Source: Candidatus Symbiobacter mobilis CR (GTDB lineage: Bacteria; Pseudomonadota; Gammaproteobacteria; Burkholderiales; Burkholderiaceae_C). Taken from it: a stretch of 64,000 nucleotides of DNA. Every line of letters starts with the position of its first letter. Position 1 is the first letter of the stretch. Made by a program: the position numbers and the translations under genes. The notes under the pieces are model-generated. The model was not told where the DNA came from and made no database searches. It was given only the letters and a program-made list of their open reading frames with translations. Shown in pieces: positions 8,517 through 18,454 of this stretch. The stretch covers positions 992,001 to 1,056,000 of the forward strand of contig NC_022576.1 of the NCBI RefSeq assembly GCF_000477435.1, in the 5' to 3' direction.

Positions 8517-11242
8517 CACACCACCACGTTGATCAGCCGGCCAGGGACGATGACGATCTTCTTGGGCGTAGCCCCGTGCGCAAACCGCGCAAACGCCTCG
8601 CTTTGCAACGCGGCCTGTTCGATGGCATGGCGCCCGGCATCGGCAGGAACACGCACCGCACCGCGCAGCTTGCCGTTGATTTGCAAGACGAGTTCGACTT
8701 CATCAAGCTGCAACGCGGTGGCATCCACCCTGGGCCAGGGCACATCAAGCAGGTCGCCCAGAACGGCTGCATAGCCCAGCTCCTGCCACAGCACGTAGCA
8801 CAGGTGGGGAGCGACGGGATAGAGGCAGCGCAGGAGGATGCCGAATCCCTCCGCCATCGCGACGATGGCGCCGGGGCACGCTGCGGGGTCGAAGTCTTCG
8901 AGCGCATGGAGCATCTTCATCGTCCCGCTGACGACGGTGTTGTACTGCATGCGGTCGTAATCGTGGTTGACTTGCCCCAGCACTTGATGCACTTCCCTGC
9001 GCAATGCCCGCGCCTTGTCGCCAAAAGGCACATCCTGCAACCGGGTCACCCCCGCGATGCTGGCCTGCACGGCCTCGGCATCGGCGTTGGCATTGACAAC
9101 GTCGAACCGCGCCGCATACGCCCACACCCGGCGCAGAAAACGGAAACTGCCTTCCACGGCGCCGTCGTTCCATTCGAGGGAAGACTCCGGCGGCGCGGTG
9201 AACATCGTGTACAGCCGGGCCGTGTCAGCACCGTATTTGTCGATCAGCGCCTGGGGATCCACGCCGTTGTTTTTCGACTTGGACATCGTCCCGATGCCCT
9301 CGTAATCGATCCTGGTTCCCGCAGGCAGCCCGCCGACGGAGCGCAGCAGCGTGGCGCCCGCGATCTTGCCTTCCTCATCAAGGATAGGTTCGACATCCTG
9401 GGGCCAGAAATACTCTTTGCCTCCCTGCGGGGTGCGGCGCGAATAAATCTGGTTCAGCACCATCCCCTGCGTCAGCAGGCGGGTGAATGGCTCGTCTTCC
9501 TCGATCAGGTCCAGGTCACGCATGACTTTGGTCCAGAAACGGGCGTAGAGCAGGTGCAGCACGGCGTGTTCGATGCCGCCGATGTATTGATCCATCGGCA
9601 TCCAGTACCGTGCCCCCTCCCCCACCATGGCTTGGGTATCGTGGGGGTCAAGGTACCGCAGGAAGTACCACGCGCTATCGACGAAGGTATCCATCGTGTC
9701 GGTCTCGCGCCGTGCGGGTTTGCCGCAGATCGGGCAGGTGACCCCGGCGTGAAAGCCTTCGTGCGTGACGAGCGGGTTGCCCGTGCCGTCGGGGATGCAG
9801 TCCAACGGCAGCACAACGGGCAAATCGCTATCTGGAACAGGAACCGCTCCGTGCTCTTCGCAGTGGATGATCGGGATCGGAGTGCCCCAGTACCGCTGGC
9901 GGGAGATGCTCCAGTCCCGCAGCCTCCAGGTGACAGTTTTTTCCCCCAGCCCCATGTACACCAGTTTTTGCGCGACGGCGTGGACGCAGTGCCTGTGGTC
10001 CAACCCATCAAAAGAACCGGAATGCACCGCTACCGTTCCGTGTGTCTGGGCATACCAGTCTTTCCAGACCGTGGGGTCAAAGGCTTCGCCGGGATTGGCA
10101 GCCAGCGCAACGACTTGCTGAATCGGCAAGCCGTATTTGTTGGCAAAGGCAAAGTCGCGTTCGTCGTGCGCGGGAACGCCCATCACAGCGCCGTCCCCGT
10201 AGCCCATCAGAACGTAGTTGCCCACCCATACCGGCACGGCTTGTCCCGTCAAGGGGTGCGTCACGACAAAGCCCGTCGGCATTCCCTCTTTCTCGCGCAC
10301 CGCCATTTCCGCTTCGGTGGTTCCGCCACGCTGGCAGGCTTCGACAAATTGGGCCAGTTCCGCATTGCGCTGGCACGCTGCCGCAGCAATCGGGTGTTCG
10401 GGGGCGACGGCGCAGAACGTCACCCCCATGATCGTGTCGGCGCGCGTGGTGAAGACGTAGAGCTTGCCGTTCTGGATCAGATTCCCGGCTTCGTCACGGA
10501 TGTCGTGGGGGAAGGCAAAGCGAACGCCCTCGCTTTTGCCGATCCAGTTTTCCTGCATCTTTTTGACCCGGTCGGGCCAGCCAGGCAGGTTGTCGTGCAG
10601 CACGTGGCTGAGCAATTCCTCGGCGTAGTCCGTGATCTTCAGGTAGTACCCCGGAATCTCGCGTTTTTCGACCAGGGCGCCGGTGCGCCATCCACGTCCG
10701 TCGATGACTTGCTCGTTGGCCAATACCGTCTTGTCGACCGGATCCCAATTGACCACCTGTGTTTTGCGGTATGCAATACCGCGTTCGAGCATCCGCAGGA
10801 ACATCCACTGGTTCCAGCGGTAGTACTCCGGGATGCAGGTGGCGATTTCGCGGCTCCAGTCGATGGCCAGGCCGAGCGCCTGCATCTGGGCCTTCATCGC
10901 CGCGATGTTGGAAAAAGTCCATTGCGCGGGGGGCACGCCATGCTTGAGCGCAGCGTTTTCCGCAGGCAGCCCGAAGGCATCCCACCCCATCGGCATGAGG
11001 ACGTTGTAGCCCTTCATCCGCAGATGCCGGGTCAGCATGTCGTTGATCGTGTAGTTGCGCACATGGCCCATGTGCAGCTTGCCACTGGGGTACGGCAGCA
11101 TCGAACATGCGTAGTACTTATGCCTGGGGCGCCCGGCTTCGTCGGTGGCGTGTTCGGTGACGCGGTAGGCGTCCCGCACGCGCCACTGTTCCTGGGCCAG
11201 GCGTTCTATATCTTGGGGGAGGTATTTGTCCAACATGGTCAT
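8516..11242 (-). CDS. leuS: Leucyl-tRNA synthetase
   Basis: A class I aminoacyl-tRNA synthetase of about 908 residues that charges tRNA-Leu. The HIGH-type motif is [15 protein letters not shown], the KMSKS motif is [13 protein letters not shown], and the large CP1 editing domain (containing the [12 protein letters not shown] region with its editing Thr residues) lies between them. The tRNA-binding and C-terminal domains follow. Two ATG codons occur at the start (MTMLDKY); the second, two codons in, matches the common family N-terminus better. It leads the leuS-lptE pair and is separated from purH by 55 bp. Confidence 0.97.
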   Translation of the reverse strand: MTMLDKYLPQDIERLAQEQWRVRDAYRVTEHATDEAGRPRHKYYACSMLPYPSGKLHMGHVRNYTINDMLTRHLRMKGYNVLMPMGWDAFGLPAENAALKHGVPPAQWTFSNIAAMKAQMQALGLAIDWSREIATCIPEYYRWNQWMFLRMLERGIAYRKTQVVNWDPVDKTVLANEQVIDGRGWRTGALVEKREIPGYYLKITDYAEELLSHVLHDNLPGWPDRVKKMQENWIGKSEGVRFAFPHDIRDEAGNLIQNGKLYVFTTRADTIMGVTFCAVAPEHPIAAAACQRNAELAQFVEACQRGGTTEAEMAVREKEGMPTGFVVTHPLTGQAVPVWVGNYVLMGYGDGAVMGVPAHDERDFAFANKYGLPIQQVVALAANPGEAFDPTVWKDWYAQTHGTVAVHSGSFDGLDHRHCVHAVAQKLVYMGLGEKTVTWRLRDWSISRQRYWGTPIPIIHCEEHGAVPVPDSDLPVVLPLDCIPDGTGNPLVTHEGFHAGVTCPICGKPARRETDTMDTFVDSAWYFLRYLDPHDTQAMVGEGARYWMPMDQYIGGIEHAVLHLLYARFWTKVMRDLDLIEEDEPFTRLLTQGMVLNQIYSRRTPQGGKEYFWPQDVEPILDEEGKIAGATLLRSVGGLPAGTRIDYEGIGTMSKSKNNGVDPQALIDKYGADTARLYTMFTAPPESSLEWNDGAVEGSFRFLRRVWAYAARFDVVNANADAEAVQASIAGVTRLQDVPFGDKARALRREVHQVLGQVNHDYDRMQYNTVVSGTMKMLHALEDFDPAACPGAIVAMAEGFGILLRCLYPVAPHLCYVLWQELGYAAVLGDLLDVPWPRVDATALQLDEVELVLQINGKLRGAVRVPADAGRHAIEQAALQSEAFARFAHGATPKKIVIVPGRLINVVV

Positions 11243-11258
11243 TGATTCCTACATTCCT

Positions 11259-11287
11259 TCCTCCAGCGGAGAAGGGTTAGGGTGGGG
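11259..11287. repeat. Intergenic palindromic repeat (type A)
   Basis: Between leuS and purH, the sequence CCTCCAGCGGAGAAGGG followed by TTAGGGTGGGG belongs to a dispersed palindrome whose other recognisable copy lies at 53159-53195 in the opposite orientation (CACCCCCAACCCCTTTCC...). Both carry the 'CACCC-AACCC-TTC' core next to a small hairpin. Such elements are common between genes in GC-rich proteobacteria. Confidence 0.45.
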
Positions 11288-11297
11288 CAAACGGCGC

Positions 11298-12902
11298 TCA
11301 ATGCCGGAAGTGCCGCACCCCGGTGAACACCATGGCCACGTTGCGCTCATCGGCAGCGGTGATGACTTCCTGGTCACGCATCGAACCGCCAGGCTGGATG
11401 ACGCAGGCCGCGCCAGCGTCGGCTAGCACATCAAGCCCGTCCCGGAAGGGGAAGAAGGCATCGCTGGCTACGACGGAACCTTGCAACGACAGTTGCGCAG
11501 CCTGCGCCTTGGTCGAAGCGATGCGTGCGGAATCAAGGCGGCTCATCTGCCCCGCGCCGATGCCCAGGGTCATGCCATCCTTGCAGTAGACGATCGCATT
11601 GCTCTTGACGAATTTGCACACTTTCCATGCAAAGAGCAGATCGCGCATTTGCTGGGGGGTAGCCTCGCGCTTCGTGACGGTGCGTAGGCTGGCAGGATCG
11701 AGTTGCGCATCGTCCGCAGACTGCATCAGCAACCCCGACCCGACACGCTTGCAGTCGATTGCCTGGGAAGATGCACATCCCTGGGGGGGCAGCGCAATTT
11801 GCAGGATGCGGACATTGGCTTTGTTCTTGAACACCTCCAAGGCTCCGGGCGTGTAGTCCGTGGCGAGGAGCACTTCGACGAATTGCTTCGAGATGAGGTG
11901 CGCAGCGCATTCGTCAACGACATCATTGAACGCGATGATCCCGCCGAAAGCAGACGTGGGGTCCGTGCGAAAAGCCTTGTCGTAGGCCTCCACAGCAGCG
12001 GTGCCGACGGCCACGCCGCAAGGGTTGGCGTGCTTAACGATGACGCAGGCAACGCCGTCTTGCACGGGGTCGAAACTCTTGACGCATTCCCACGCCGCAT
12101 CGGCATCGGCGATGTTGTTGTAGCTCAGTTCCTTGCCCTGAAGCTGCCGGGCAGTCACGATCGTTCCGGGCGCGGGGTGCAGGTCGCGATAGAACGCCGC
12201 AATCTGATGAGGGTTTTCGCCATAGCGCAAATCCTGGAGCTTGACGAACTGCAAGCAGGTCTGCGCAGGGAAAGCCTGGCGTTGGACACGGCCGGTTTCG
12301 TCGATGTCGTCGAAAGACCGGATCGAAGACAGGTAGTCGCTGATCGCGCTGTCGTACTGGCCAATGCGCTGGAACGCAGCAACGGCCAGCGCAAAACGGC
12401 TCCGGGGCGAGAGCGATTTGTGGGCGCGCAGCTCTTCCAGCACCTGGGTGTATTGGGATGGGTCGGTGACGACGCCGACGTCCTTCCAGTTTTTGGCCGC
12501 GCTGCGCACCATCGCCGGGCCACCGATGTCGATGTTTTCGATGGCGTCTTCCAGCGGGCAGTCCGCACGGGCAACGGTGGCTTCAAAGGGATAGAGGTTG
12601 ACGACGAGCAAGTCGATGGTTTCCAGCCCATGGGCTTGCAACGCGGTCATGTGCTCGGGCACATCCCGCCGCGCCAGCAAACCTGCATGAACCTTGGGGT
12701 GGAGCGTCTTGACCCTGCCGTCGAGCATCTCGGGGAAGCCGGTGAATTCGGCGATTTCCGTCACCGGTAGGCCATCGTCCCGGAGCAACTTGGCCGTTCC
12801 CCCCGTCGAAAGCAAGCGCATGCCCAGTGCATGCAGCCCTGCGGCAAATTCGCGGATACCGGTTTTGTCGGAGACGGAAATCAAAACGTTCATGGCGTTC
12901 AT
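11298..12902 (-). CDS. purH: Bifunctional AICAR transformylase / IMP cyclohydrolase
   Basis: A 534-residue enzyme for the last two steps of purine synthesis to IMP. The N-terminal MGS-like IMP cyclohydrolase domain begins [15 protein letters not shown], and the larger C-terminal transformylase domain contains [11 protein letters not shown] (catalytic Lys-His) and the RYGENPHQ motif. FTGVRHFRH at the end is the canonical PurH C-terminus. An in-frame second ATG three codons in (MNVLISV) may be the true start. It is downstream of fis, a pairing well known in Burkholderiales. Confidence 0.97.
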   Translation of the reverse strand: MNAMNVLISVSDKTGIREFAAGLHALGMRLLSTGGTAKLLRDDGLPVTEIAEFTGFPEMLDGRVKTLHPKVHAGLLARRDVPEHMTALQAHGLETIDLLVVNLYPFEATVARADCPLEDAIENIDIGGPAMVRSAAKNWKDVGVVTDPSQYTQVLEELRAHKSLSPRSRFALAVAAFQRIGQYDSAISDYLSSIRSFDDIDETGRVQRQAFPAQTCLQFVKLQDLRYGENPHQIAAFYRDLHPAPGTIVTARQLQGKELSYNNIADADAAWECVKSFDPVQDGVACVIVKHANPCGVAVGTAAVEAYDKAFRTDPTSAFGGIIAFNDVVDECAAHLISKQFVEVLLATDYTPGALEVFKNKANVRILQIALPPQGCASSQAIDCKRVGSGLLMQSADDAQLDPASLRTVTKREATPQQMRDLLFAWKVCKFVKSNAIVYCKDGMTLGIGAGQMSRLDSARIASTKAQAAQLSLQGSVVASDAFFPFRDGLDVLADAGAACVIQPGGSMRDQEVITAADERNVAMVFTGVRHFRH

Positions 12903-12984
12903 GGTCGATCAAGGATAGGAAAACAACAAAAAGTAGACAACGAAAAAATAGACAACTTGCACAGGAACGACTACAGCAACAAAA

Positions 12985-13221
12985 CTACAGCAACAAATCT
13001 TGCTCCTGCATTTTTTTGCGCAGCGTGTTGCGGTGGATGCCCAGCCATTGGGAGGCAAGAGACTGGTTGTTGCCAGTGCGTTCCAGAACGAATTCCAGCA
13101 AGGGTTTTTCGACAGCAGCCATCAGCATGGCGTGCAAATTCGTCGGAGGAATGCCCTGCAAATCGTCGAGATATTTCTGGAGATTGGCGCGAACGGACTC
13201 GGCGATGGGAATGGTTTTCAT
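12985..13221 (-). CDS. fis: Fis-family nucleoid-associated regulator
   Basis: A 78-residue protein starting MKTIPIAESVRANLQ. The C-terminal half is the Fis helix-turn-helix: LLEFVLERTGNNQSLASQWLGIH followed by RNTLRKKMQEQ, and the N-terminal half supplies the dimerisation arm. Fis bends DNA and modulates growth-phase-dependent genes. An upstream ATG at 13254 would add 11 residues without similarity to the family. It precedes purH, as in related genomes, where dusB usually stands before fis; dusB is missing here and hprK takes that place. Confidence 0.9.
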   Translation of the reverse strand: MKTIPIAESVRANLQKYLDDLQGIPPTNLHAMLMAAVEKPLLEFVLERTGNNQSLASQWLGIHRNTLRKKMQEQDLLL

Positions 13222-13299
13222 GGGAGGGCAAAGCGCCTTGTGCGCATCGCGCAAGAGTGCAACGTAAATTCAACGTCAGTGCAACGTAATTCGGCCGTT

Positions 13300-14268
13300 T
13301 CAGGGCAAAGCGCTGTCGTTGCTCGCGGCCTCGCTGGCCAGCCGGTGCCGTTCAACAAAGCGCTTGTAGGTATCCACGCCCCGGAACTGCAAGATCGTGT
13401 TGCGCACTGCGGCTTCGACAAGCACGGCCAAGTTACGCCCTGCAACGACTTGGATGACGACCTTGCGAATCGGCACTTCGAGCACTTCCTGGGTACACGG
13501 TTCACTGGGGATGCGCTCGTAGTCGCGATCCAGCGACTCGCAGCGAACCAGGTGAACGATCAAGTGCAGGCGCATCTTGCGGCGCACCGCCGTTTCGCCA
13601 AAGATGCAGCAGATATCGAGCAGCCCGAGGCCACGCACTTCGAGCATGTTTTTGAGTAGCTCGGGGCAACGGCCTTCGATCGTGTCTTGGTTCACCCGGT
13701 AAAAGTCCACAGCATCGTCCGCAACAAGCCCGTTGCCGCGTGAGATGAGTTCGAGGCCGAGTTCACTCTTCCCCAGGCCGGATTCCCCGGTGATCAACAC
13801 CCCCAGCCCCAGGATGTCCATGAAGACCCCATGCATCATGCAGCGATCCGCAAAATGCTTGGAGAGATGGGCGCGCAACACGTCGATGACCAGTGCAGAC
13901 GAAGCCCGCGTCGCGAACATGGGGATCTGCGCCCGTTCGCACATCGAGGTCAGCGCTCCCGGGGCGAGTTGCCCATCGGCAAGGATCAGCGCCGGGGGTT
14001 CCAGCGTCACGATGCGGGAGATACGCTGGGCGCAGTCCTCGGTAGAGGTATTGCATAAGTAATCGATTTCCCGCTCACCCAGCACCTGGATTCGGTACGG
14101 ATGGATGTAGTTAAGGTGCCCGACCAAGTCCGCGCCGGAACGGGCGGCCCGAACCGCCACGGCATCAAAGGTGCGATCAAAAGCCCCCAAACTGGCGACC
14201 CACTCCCACTGGAACTTGGAGCGGAACTCCTCGAACAGGGAGTCCGCGTTGATGACTTCGGGTTTCAT
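13300..14268 (-). CDS. hprK: HPr kinase/phosphorylase
   Basis: A 322-residue bifunctional kinase/phosphorylase acting on the regulatory Ser of HPr. The Walker A loop is [11 protein letters not shown] (about residues 161-171), followed by [15 protein letters not shown], which carries the catalytic Asp pair region. The C-terminal [13 protein letters not shown] and later ...[20 protein letters not shown] match the HprK signature and homo-oligomer contacts. In proteobacteria it belongs to the nitrogen-related phosphotransferase system, fitting its position 63 bp after ptsN. Confidence 0.95.
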   Translation of the reverse strand: MKPEVINADSLFEEFRSKFQWEWVASLGAFDRTFDAVAVRAARSGADLVGHLNYIHPYRIQVLGEREIDYLCNTSTEDCAQRISRIVTLEPPALILADGQLAPGALTSMCERAQIPMFATRASSALVIDVLRAHLSKHFADRCMMHGVFMDILGLGVLITGESGLGKSELGLELISRGNGLVADDAVDFYRVNQDTIEGRCPELLKNMLEVRGLGLLDICCIFGETAVRRKMRLHLIVHLVRCESLDRDYERIPSEPCTQEVLEVPIRKVVIQVVAGRNLAVLVEAAVRNTILQFRGVDTYKRFVERHRLASEAASNDSALP

Positions 14269-14331
14269 CCAGGGGTGCCGGGAACAACGGTCAGGGGAAC
14301 GATTCGATCGGGTGATCGGGTGACTGGGCGA

Positions 14332-14790
14332 TCAGACCGGGCGCCAGCCAGCGATCGTCCGAAACAGCTCTTCGGCGGACGTGGACGCAAACATGCGATC
14401 ACGCAGATGCTCATCGCCCAGCATTTCGGCAATTTCAGAAAGGATTTCGAGGTGCTTTTGGGTCGATTGTTCCGGCACCAGCAGGAACACCATCAGGTGG
14501 ACAGGGGCATCGTCCGGCGCTTCAAAAGGGATGGGGTGTTCCACGTGGATGACGGCAGCCATGGGCGTTTTCAGCCCTTTGATGCGCCCATGCGGAATCG
14601 CCACCCCATGCCCCAGCCCGGTCGAAGCCAGGCGCTCGCGAGCAAACAAGCTGTCGGTAACCAGTGCCCTGCTCAACCCATGCAGGCTTTCGAACAGCAG
14701 TCCCACTTCCTCGAAAGCCCTTTTCTTGCTGGTGATATCCACCTGTACGAGCACCTGCTCGACACAAAGAATGGAAGCGAGTCTATTCAT
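14332..14790 (-). CDS. ptsN: Nitrogen-regulatory PTS EIIA protein
   Basis: A 152-residue EIIA of the fructose/mannitol type. The phosphorylatable His is in GLGHGVAIPHGRIKG (His 67). Start at ATG 14790, which is preceded by GAGGCC; the longer frame upstream runs through a transcription terminator and is rejected. The protein accepts phosphate from NPr and regulates potassium handling and other processes by protein contacts. It lies between hpf and hprK, the classical rpoN-associated order, although rpoN itself is not seen here. Confidence 0.94.
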   Translation of the reverse strand: MNRLASILCVEQVLVQVDITSKKRAFEEVGLLFESLHGLSRALVTDSLFARERLASTGLGHGVAIPHGRIKGLKTPMAAVIHVEHPIPFEAPDDAPVHLMVFLLVPEQSTQKHLEILSEIAEMLGDEHLRDRMFASTSAEELFRTIAGWRPV

Positions 14791-14839
14791 CGTGGCCTCA
14801 TCCTGGGGTGCAGCCGTACTGCATTCCACCCCGCCGGGG

Positions 14840-14874
14840 AAAAAAAAGCCGCCCACCCCTGAGGGGCGGGCGGC
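14840..14874 (-). terminator. Rho-independent terminator after hpf
   Basis: Read on the minus strand the sequence is GCCGCCCGCCCCT, a short loop, then GGGGTGGGCGGC followed by eight T. The strong GC stem and the T run make a textbook intrinsic terminator located between the hpf stop and the ptsN start. It would attenuate read-through, so hpf can be made in excess over ptsN and hprK, or ptsN may have its own promoter. Confidence 0.9.
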
Positions 14875-14912
14875 GGGAGTGTATCGAAGCGAAAAACGCT
14901 CCAAGCAAGGCT

Positions 14913-15254
14913 TCAGCCAATGATTGAGGCGTCACGCTTCGGCGCCTCATGATGGTGCGACTGGATGCGATCCTTGTGGCGAACGACTTGCCGATCGAGC
15001 TTGTCGACAAGCTCGTCGACGGCTGCGTACAGATCGGAATGCGCACTTTCCACGTGCAGATCGATACCCTTGATGTGGATGTTGCACTCCGCTTTTTGCC
15101 TGCGCTCCTTTTCCTTGAGGTTTTCGAGGGTCAACAGCACTTTGACGTCGACGACTTGGTCGAAATGCCTTCGAATGCGGTCGAGCTTGGTGGTGACGTA
15201 ACTGCGTAACGCAGGTGTGACCTCCAGATGGTGACCACTGATCGTCAAGTTCAT
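14913..15254 (-). CDS. hpf: Ribosome hibernation-promoting factor (short form)
   Basis: A 113-residue RaiA/HPF-type protein; start at ATG 15254 with AGGAGG eight bases upstream (14 residues shorter than the longest frame). The sequence [20 protein letters not shown], the basic RIRRHF helix and [30 protein letters not shown] are diagnostic. It binds the 30S decoding centre and promotes 100S ribosome dimers or inactive 70S in stationary phase. It heads the hpf-(terminator)-ptsN-hprK group. Confidence 0.94.
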   Translation of the reverse strand: MNLTISGHHLEVTPALRSYVTTKLDRIRRHFDQVVDVKVLLTLENLKEKERRQKAECNIHIKGIDLHVESAHSDLYAAVDELVDKLDRQVVRHKDRIQSHHHEAPKRDASIIG

Positions 15255-15621
15255 ACAAAGCCTCCTAGCTTCTGGTTGAAATGCCATCGAAACCATCGAT
15301 GGCGGGAAAGCGCTCTACAGAACTGGATTCGTCGCTGCCCCCCCACAAGAGCACGCCAAGCGATGTACTCCATTATGCGAAGAAATGCATTCGCAGTAGC
15401 GACAAAGAACGTACCGAAAGTGACCCACTGCATCGTTTGCCCCAACTCTGGGCATGGTTCCCAGGCTACACCACCGATGCACCAGTGCATCCATGTGGTG
15501 CGCGATGCTACGATCTTTGCCCACTCTGCTTGCACTGTTCCCATACCTCCCCCATACCTACCACTCTTCCTTGTGTTGGTGCGGTTCTTGGAGTGATAGC
15601 GATGCGTGCCAGGGGTCATTG
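15255..15621. other. Divergent intergenic region hpf/corA
   Basis: About 370 bp with no convincing gene. It must contain the promoters of hpf (leftward) and corA (rightward). I looked for a sigma-54 -24/-12 element ahead of hpf, which some relatives have, and did not find one by eye. A small dyad, GCCATCGAAACCATCGATGGC-like, sits just upstream of the hpf ribosome site (around 15281-15302) and could be an operator. Confidence 0.4.
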
Positions 15622-16608
15622 ATGCTCAACACCTTCACTCTTGCCAACGGCCGCCTCTTTCAGGAAGAAATCGATTCCCTGGAGGAGCTGTCCCGATTGC
15701 GTCCGATCTGGGTGGATCTGGAGTCTCCCACTCCGGAGGAAAAGCAGTGGATCAAGCAGTATTTCGGGCTGTCGATCCCGGACGATGCGATGAACGAGGA
15801 CATCGAAGAGTCCGCCAGGTTCCACAAGGAAGACAACGGGGACTTGCACATTCGCAGCGACTTTCTGGTCGCGGACATCCAAGACCCCCATACGGTGCGG
15901 GTGGCGTTCATCCTGAACCTTGCCGAAGAAGCCCTCCCCAGCCAAGGCGTGCTGTTTTCGATCCACGATGAAGACGTTCCCGTGTTCCGGCTGCTGCGCC
16001 TGCGCGCGCGCAGGGCGCCGGGTTTGATCGAGGATGCCAAGGGCGTCTTGCTCAAGCTCTACGATGCCGATGCCGAGTACTCCGCCGATACGCTGGAAGG
16101 GATCTACGACGAACTGGTGCGCGTCAGCCGCCTGGTGCTATCCGGGGACGTGACCGATGACCTGGCCAGCAGCGTACTGGCCGCCATCGCCCACCAAGAG
16201 GATATGAACGGGCGCATCCGCCGCAATGCGATGGACACGCGCCGTGCGGTGAGCTTCATGCTGCGCATCAAGATGTTGACGGCATCGCAAGTCGAAGAAG
16301 CACGGCAAATTTTGCGGGACATCGACTCGCTCGACTCCCACACAGCTTTCCTCTTCGACAAGATCAACTTTTTGATGGATGCCACCGTCGGCTTTATCAA
16401 CATCAACCAGAACAAGATCATCAAGATCTTTTCCGTGGCCAGCGTGGCCTTGCTGCCACCAACGCTGATTGCCAGCCTGTACGGCATGAACTTCCGGTAC
16501 ATGCCGGAACTTGCCTGGCGCGGGGGCTACCCTGCTGCACTCGCACTGATGGCCGCGAGCGCCTTGCTGCCGATGTGGTACTTCCGCCGCCGTGGGTGGC
16601 TGAAGTAA
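15622..16608 (+). CDS. corA: CorA-family divalent cation (Mg2+/Co2+) transporter
   Basis: A 328-residue inner-membrane channel. The C-terminal two transmembrane helices frame the signature YGMNF (in LIASLYGMNFRYMPEL), the selectivity filter of CorA pentamers. The large N-terminal cytoplasmic funnel and the long helix (QEDMNGRIRRNAMDTRRAVSF...) are present. The ATG at 15622 is preferred because it opens with MLNTFTLANGRL, as in related proteins; the upstream extension is unsupported. It is divergent from hpf and is the last conserved gene before the 16.6-19.6 kb accessory patch. Confidence 0.94.
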   Translation: MLNTFTLANGRLFQEEIDSLEELSRLRPIWVDLESPTPEEKQWIKQYFGLSIPDDAMNEDIEESARFHKEDNGDLHIRSDFLVADIQDPHTVRVAFILNLAEEALPSQGVLFSIHDEDVPVFRLLRLRARRAPGLIEDAKGVLLKLYDADAEYSADTLEGIYDELVRVSRLVLSGDVTDDLASSVLAAIAHQEDMNGRIRRNAMDTRRAVSFMLRIKMLTASQVEEARQILRDIDSLDSHTAFLFDKINFLMDATVGFININQNKIIKIFSVASVALLPPTLIASLYGMNFRYMPELAWRGGYPAALALMAASALLPMWYFRRRGWLK

Positions 16609-16892
16609 CGCGCTGCCACTTGGGGCAATCGGGTAGCCAAGAGTTTCTAGCTTCCAGCCCCCACACCACCCACCGTGCTGGTCCGCAGTGGGCAGTTCAA
16701 CAAGTCGGCTCGCTCGACGACGATGTCTTTCGCTTGATAACCATGCATGGTGTTTCGTTTCTGGAAGCTACGGAGGTATTTGGTGATGACCACTCTTCGT
16801 GCATCCATGACCCAGACCATTCCTATGACGAAAATAGATATTTGCTCTTTGGTGTTTCGGTGTTTGTCAAGAAAGATGTCCGCTTTTTTCAC

Positions 16893-17945
16893 TCAGGCAC
16901 TCTCGCTTTTGAGGAGCGCCCGATGTTCTTTGGTTGGATTCAGCCACACCGTTCCAACAGGTGACCAATTCCGTACCGCTCGGCTCTTCCACCGTTGTGG
17001 TCTGGCTGCCTTGGCCTGTTCATACACCCTGCTGCGGGTTGCGAGCAGCTCCTGGTCCATCCGCCGGTGCCTTTGTTCTGGCGTTACGAACCTTATCCCG
17101 CTGTGCCGGTGTTCGTTGTTGTACCAGGTCACAAATCCCAGTACCCACTCACGCGCTTGATCCAGCGTCCCAAATGGCTTGGCTGGGTATTTCGGGCAGT
17201 ACTTCATCGTCCGAAACAAGCTCTCCGAGTATGGGTTGTCATCACTCACCGATGGGCGGCTGAATGAGGGCACCACCCCCAACTTCTGCAACATTCCCAG
17301 CATCGTCACTCCTTTCATCGGGCTTCCGTTGTCCGAGTGCAGCACCAGTTGTTCCCGCGTGATCTCATGCACCATGCACGCCTTCTCGATCAGGATCGCA
17401 GCGTGCTGTGCCGTTTCCTCACAATGCACTTCCCAGCCCATGATCTTCCGGCTGTATACGTCCACAGCCATGTACAGCCGGTAGAACTCCCCTTTCACCA
17501 GTGTCGGCATGTACGTGATGTCCCACGTCCACACACGATTCGGGCTACTTGCCTCCCATGCCTGTGGCCGCTGCGTCTGCTTCGGTGCCCGCGCTCGACC
17601 TCGTCGGTTGCACTGCCCTGCTTCCCTCAACACCCGATAAAACGTCGATTCCGATGCAAGATACCTCCCACGATCCGCCAGTATCGGAACGATCTGCGAC
17701 GGCGGCAAGCTCCCAAATTCCGCGCTGTTGCACACATCCAGTACCTCCTGCTTCTCCTCTGCCGTCAACGCTTGGGGATGAATGCGCTCTTGCGCCGCTT
17801 CCATGCGTCGGTCGCTAAGCACTCCCTCTTTGCGCAACTGTTCCCGCCATCGCCGAAGGGTACGGCACGTTATCTCCAGCACTGCGCAGGCTTTGCTCTC
17901 ACGTGCTCCTTGCTGGCACGCTTCCTTGATCAGGTCTATGGCCAT
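16893..17945 (-). CDS. IS3-family transposase OrfB (DDE integrase domain)
   Basis: 350 residues if translated from ATG 17945. The first part has an HTH-like region, followed by the rve integrase core with catalytic residues in WTWDITYMPT (Asp), LVLHSDNGSPMKG (Asp) and DNPYSESLFRTMKY (Glu). C-terminal WYNNEHRHSGIRFVTPEQRH is the usual IS3 ending. In this family the active transposase is made as OrfAB by -1 frameshifting; here the -1 frame after the slippery site is open all the way into this gene. It appears intact. Confidence 0.92.
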   Translation of the reverse strand: MAIDLIKEACQQGARESKACAVLEITCRTLRRWREQLRKEGVLSDRRMEAAQERIHPQALTAEEKQEVLDVCNSAEFGSLPPSQIVPILADRGRYLASESTFYRVLREAGQCNRRGRARAPKQTQRPQAWEASSPNRVWTWDITYMPTLVKGEFYRLYMAVDVYSRKIMGWEVHCEETAQHAAILIEKACMVHEITREQLVLHSDNGSPMKGVTMLGMLQKLGVVPSFSRPSVSDDNPYSESLFRTMKYCPKYPAKPFGTLDQAREWVLGFVTWYNNEHRHSGIRFVTPEQRHRRMDQELLATRSRVYEQAKAARPQRWKSRAVRNWSPVGTVWLNPTKEHRALLKSESA

Positions 17946-17965
17946 CTGTTTCAGCTCCGAGGTGA

Positions 17966-18454
17966 TCAGTCTTCCTCTTTGCTGCCCCAGATGGCCTGGA
18001 CTTTTTTTGACAGCACCAGCAGTGCAGCCGCCTCCGCCAATGCTTTGTCCTTGCGCTTCAGCTCCTTTTCCAGGTGCCTGACCTTCTTGCGCTCCGCTCC
18101 AATATCCCCTGCATTGACCGGGCCTCGAATACTGTCCGCCTCTTCAAACACCTGCTCCCATGCCTGGAGGTGTTCGGGGTGCAGCCCATTTTGTCGGCAG
18201 TACTCGGCCTTCTCCGCCTCGTTCATCGCCACCGTCTTCAGCACCGCAGCCGCCTTCGCTTTCCAGTCCCAGCCTTGCGGGTCTTCTGGCTTCGCGGGTA
18301 CTACGTGACCTTGTGATCGGTATCGATTCCGCCATGCGTACAAGGTGGGCGCTGAAACGCCCGTCTCTTGGCTGATCTTCGCAATGCTTTGGCTGTTCGG
18401 TGGCATCATCTTGCGTGCTATCTGTTCCTGAAATTCCAGGCTGTATCTCGTCAT
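17966..18454 (-). CDS. IS3-family OrfA (HTH and leucine-zipper protein)
   Basis: 162 residues from ATG 18454 (MTRYSLEFQEQIARKMM), which is preceded by GAGAAGGA; an earlier in-frame ATG at 18499 lies almost in the terminal inverted repeat. The N-terminal HTH is SIAKISQETGVSAPTLYAW, which binds the IS ends, and the C-terminal heptad-rich helix RKKVRHLEKELKRKDKALAEA mediates multimerisation. It ends VLSKKVQAIWGSKEED in the zero frame, or enters OrfB after a -1 shift. Confidence 0.9.
   Translation of the reverse strand: MTRYSLEFQEQIARKMMPPNSQSIAKISQETGVSAPTLYAWRNRYRSQGHVVPAKPEDPQGWDWKAKAAAVLKTVAMNEAEKAEYCRQNGLHPEHLQAWEQVFEEADSIRGPVNAGDIGAERKKVRHLEKELKRKDKALAEAAALLVLSKKVQAIWGSKEED
18001..18008 (-). 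other. Programmed -1 frameshift site (A7G)
   Basis: On the minus strand the codons TCA AAA AAA GTC contain seven A followed by G, the standard IS3 slippery sequence A-AAA-AAG. Sliding back one base gives ...KKSPGHLGQQRGRL..., with no stop before the OrfB start at 17945, so an OrfAB fusion would be produced. Direct reading of the frames supports this. Confidence 0.8.

Noticed and set aside
8576..11245. Very long open frame on the plus strand opposite leuS
   Set aside because: Antisense shadow of a GC-rich gene; leuS on the minus strand has all synthetase motifs and the opposite frame has none.
15251..15619. Overlapping open frames in the hpf-corA gap
   Set aside because: No ribosome site, no motif, both strands open by composition only; kept as intergenic.
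16647..16892. Small open frame across intron remnant 1 and the IS left end
   Set aside because: Bridges two elements of different origin; no start signal or similarity.
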